A stretch of 12,023 nucleotides of DNA. Origin: Bacteroidales bacterium. Its GTDB lineage: Bacteria; Bacteroidota; Bacteroidia; Bacteroidales; JAOZVK01. Under the pieces are notes generated by a model. It was given only the letters and a program-made list of their open reading frames with translations, had not been told where the DNA came from and ran no database searches. The DNA lies in assembly GCA_029938185.1 (NCBI GenBank), contig JAOZVK010000122.1:1-12023 (forward strand), read 5' to 3'. The position numbers and the translations under genes were made by a program. The stretch's first letter is position 1. The number at the start of each line of letters is the position of its first letter. Below are positions 11,956-12,023 of this stretch, one piece after another.

Positions 11956-12023
11956 TTATAAAAATACTAGCAAAAATAGCTTATTTAAGTTTTTTATTAG
12001 TTCCTAAAATGTTTTTTTATTTT

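Overview
The window looks like chromosomal DNA from a very AT-rich member of the Bacteroidota, probably near the Bacteroidales. The evidence is a single-chain SecD-SecF fusion of more than 1000 residues, absence of clear Shine-Dalgarno sequences, a good Bacteroidota-type promoter (TTTG, 19 bp, TAnnTTTG) before mdh, and an OmpA-family protein with a beta-propeller and vWA domain. No species can be named from the sequence alone.

Layout: an upstream terminator (111-148) and a leader precede efp (272-838, translation factor EF-P). A 735-bp gene-free stretch (839-1573) is packed with repeats. A GAF-like/SpoIIE phosphatase gene (1574-2803) and tag (2927-3499, 3-methyladenine DNA glycosylase I) follow on the plus strand. 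rpe (3569-4228, minus strand) converges on tag. A divergent 919-residue surface or periplasmic protein (4403-7162) joins a beta-propeller, a vWA domain and a peptidoglycan-binding OmpA domain. mdh (7326-8264) has a strong promoter and a perfect terminator hairpin. secDF (8573-11701) ends the coding part, and the last 320 bases hold repeats and a bidirectional-looking terminator. Most genes are housekeeping functions: translation elongation at proline stretches, DNA alkylation repair, pentose phosphate cycle, TCA cycle and protein export. The phosphatase and the vWA/OmpA protein are the more lineage-specific genes.

The most unusual feature is a dispersed family of short palindromic repeats, here called A. 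Its core is AGGTCTTCGACCT (5-bp stem, 3-nt loop), usually followed by GCTTACGCA to give about 34 bp. Seven exact or near-exact full or core copies lie between genes, plus one that forms the 3' end of rpe and supplies its last residues and stop codon; the copy after secDF supplies the last two bases of that gene's stop codon. Degenerate copies also occur. A second repeat, B (32 bp, ATGTCGAAAAACTTTTGTAA then CAGTACTTATAT), occurs five times. In three places A and B are joined in one 107-bp unit with B starting exactly 75 bases after A begins. Two such units form a 91 percent identical inverted pair in front of the phosphatase gene, one of them inside a 142-bp element with A repeats at both ends. 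This resembles a REP/BIME or MITE family, but no transposase lies in the window, so mobility is an inference.
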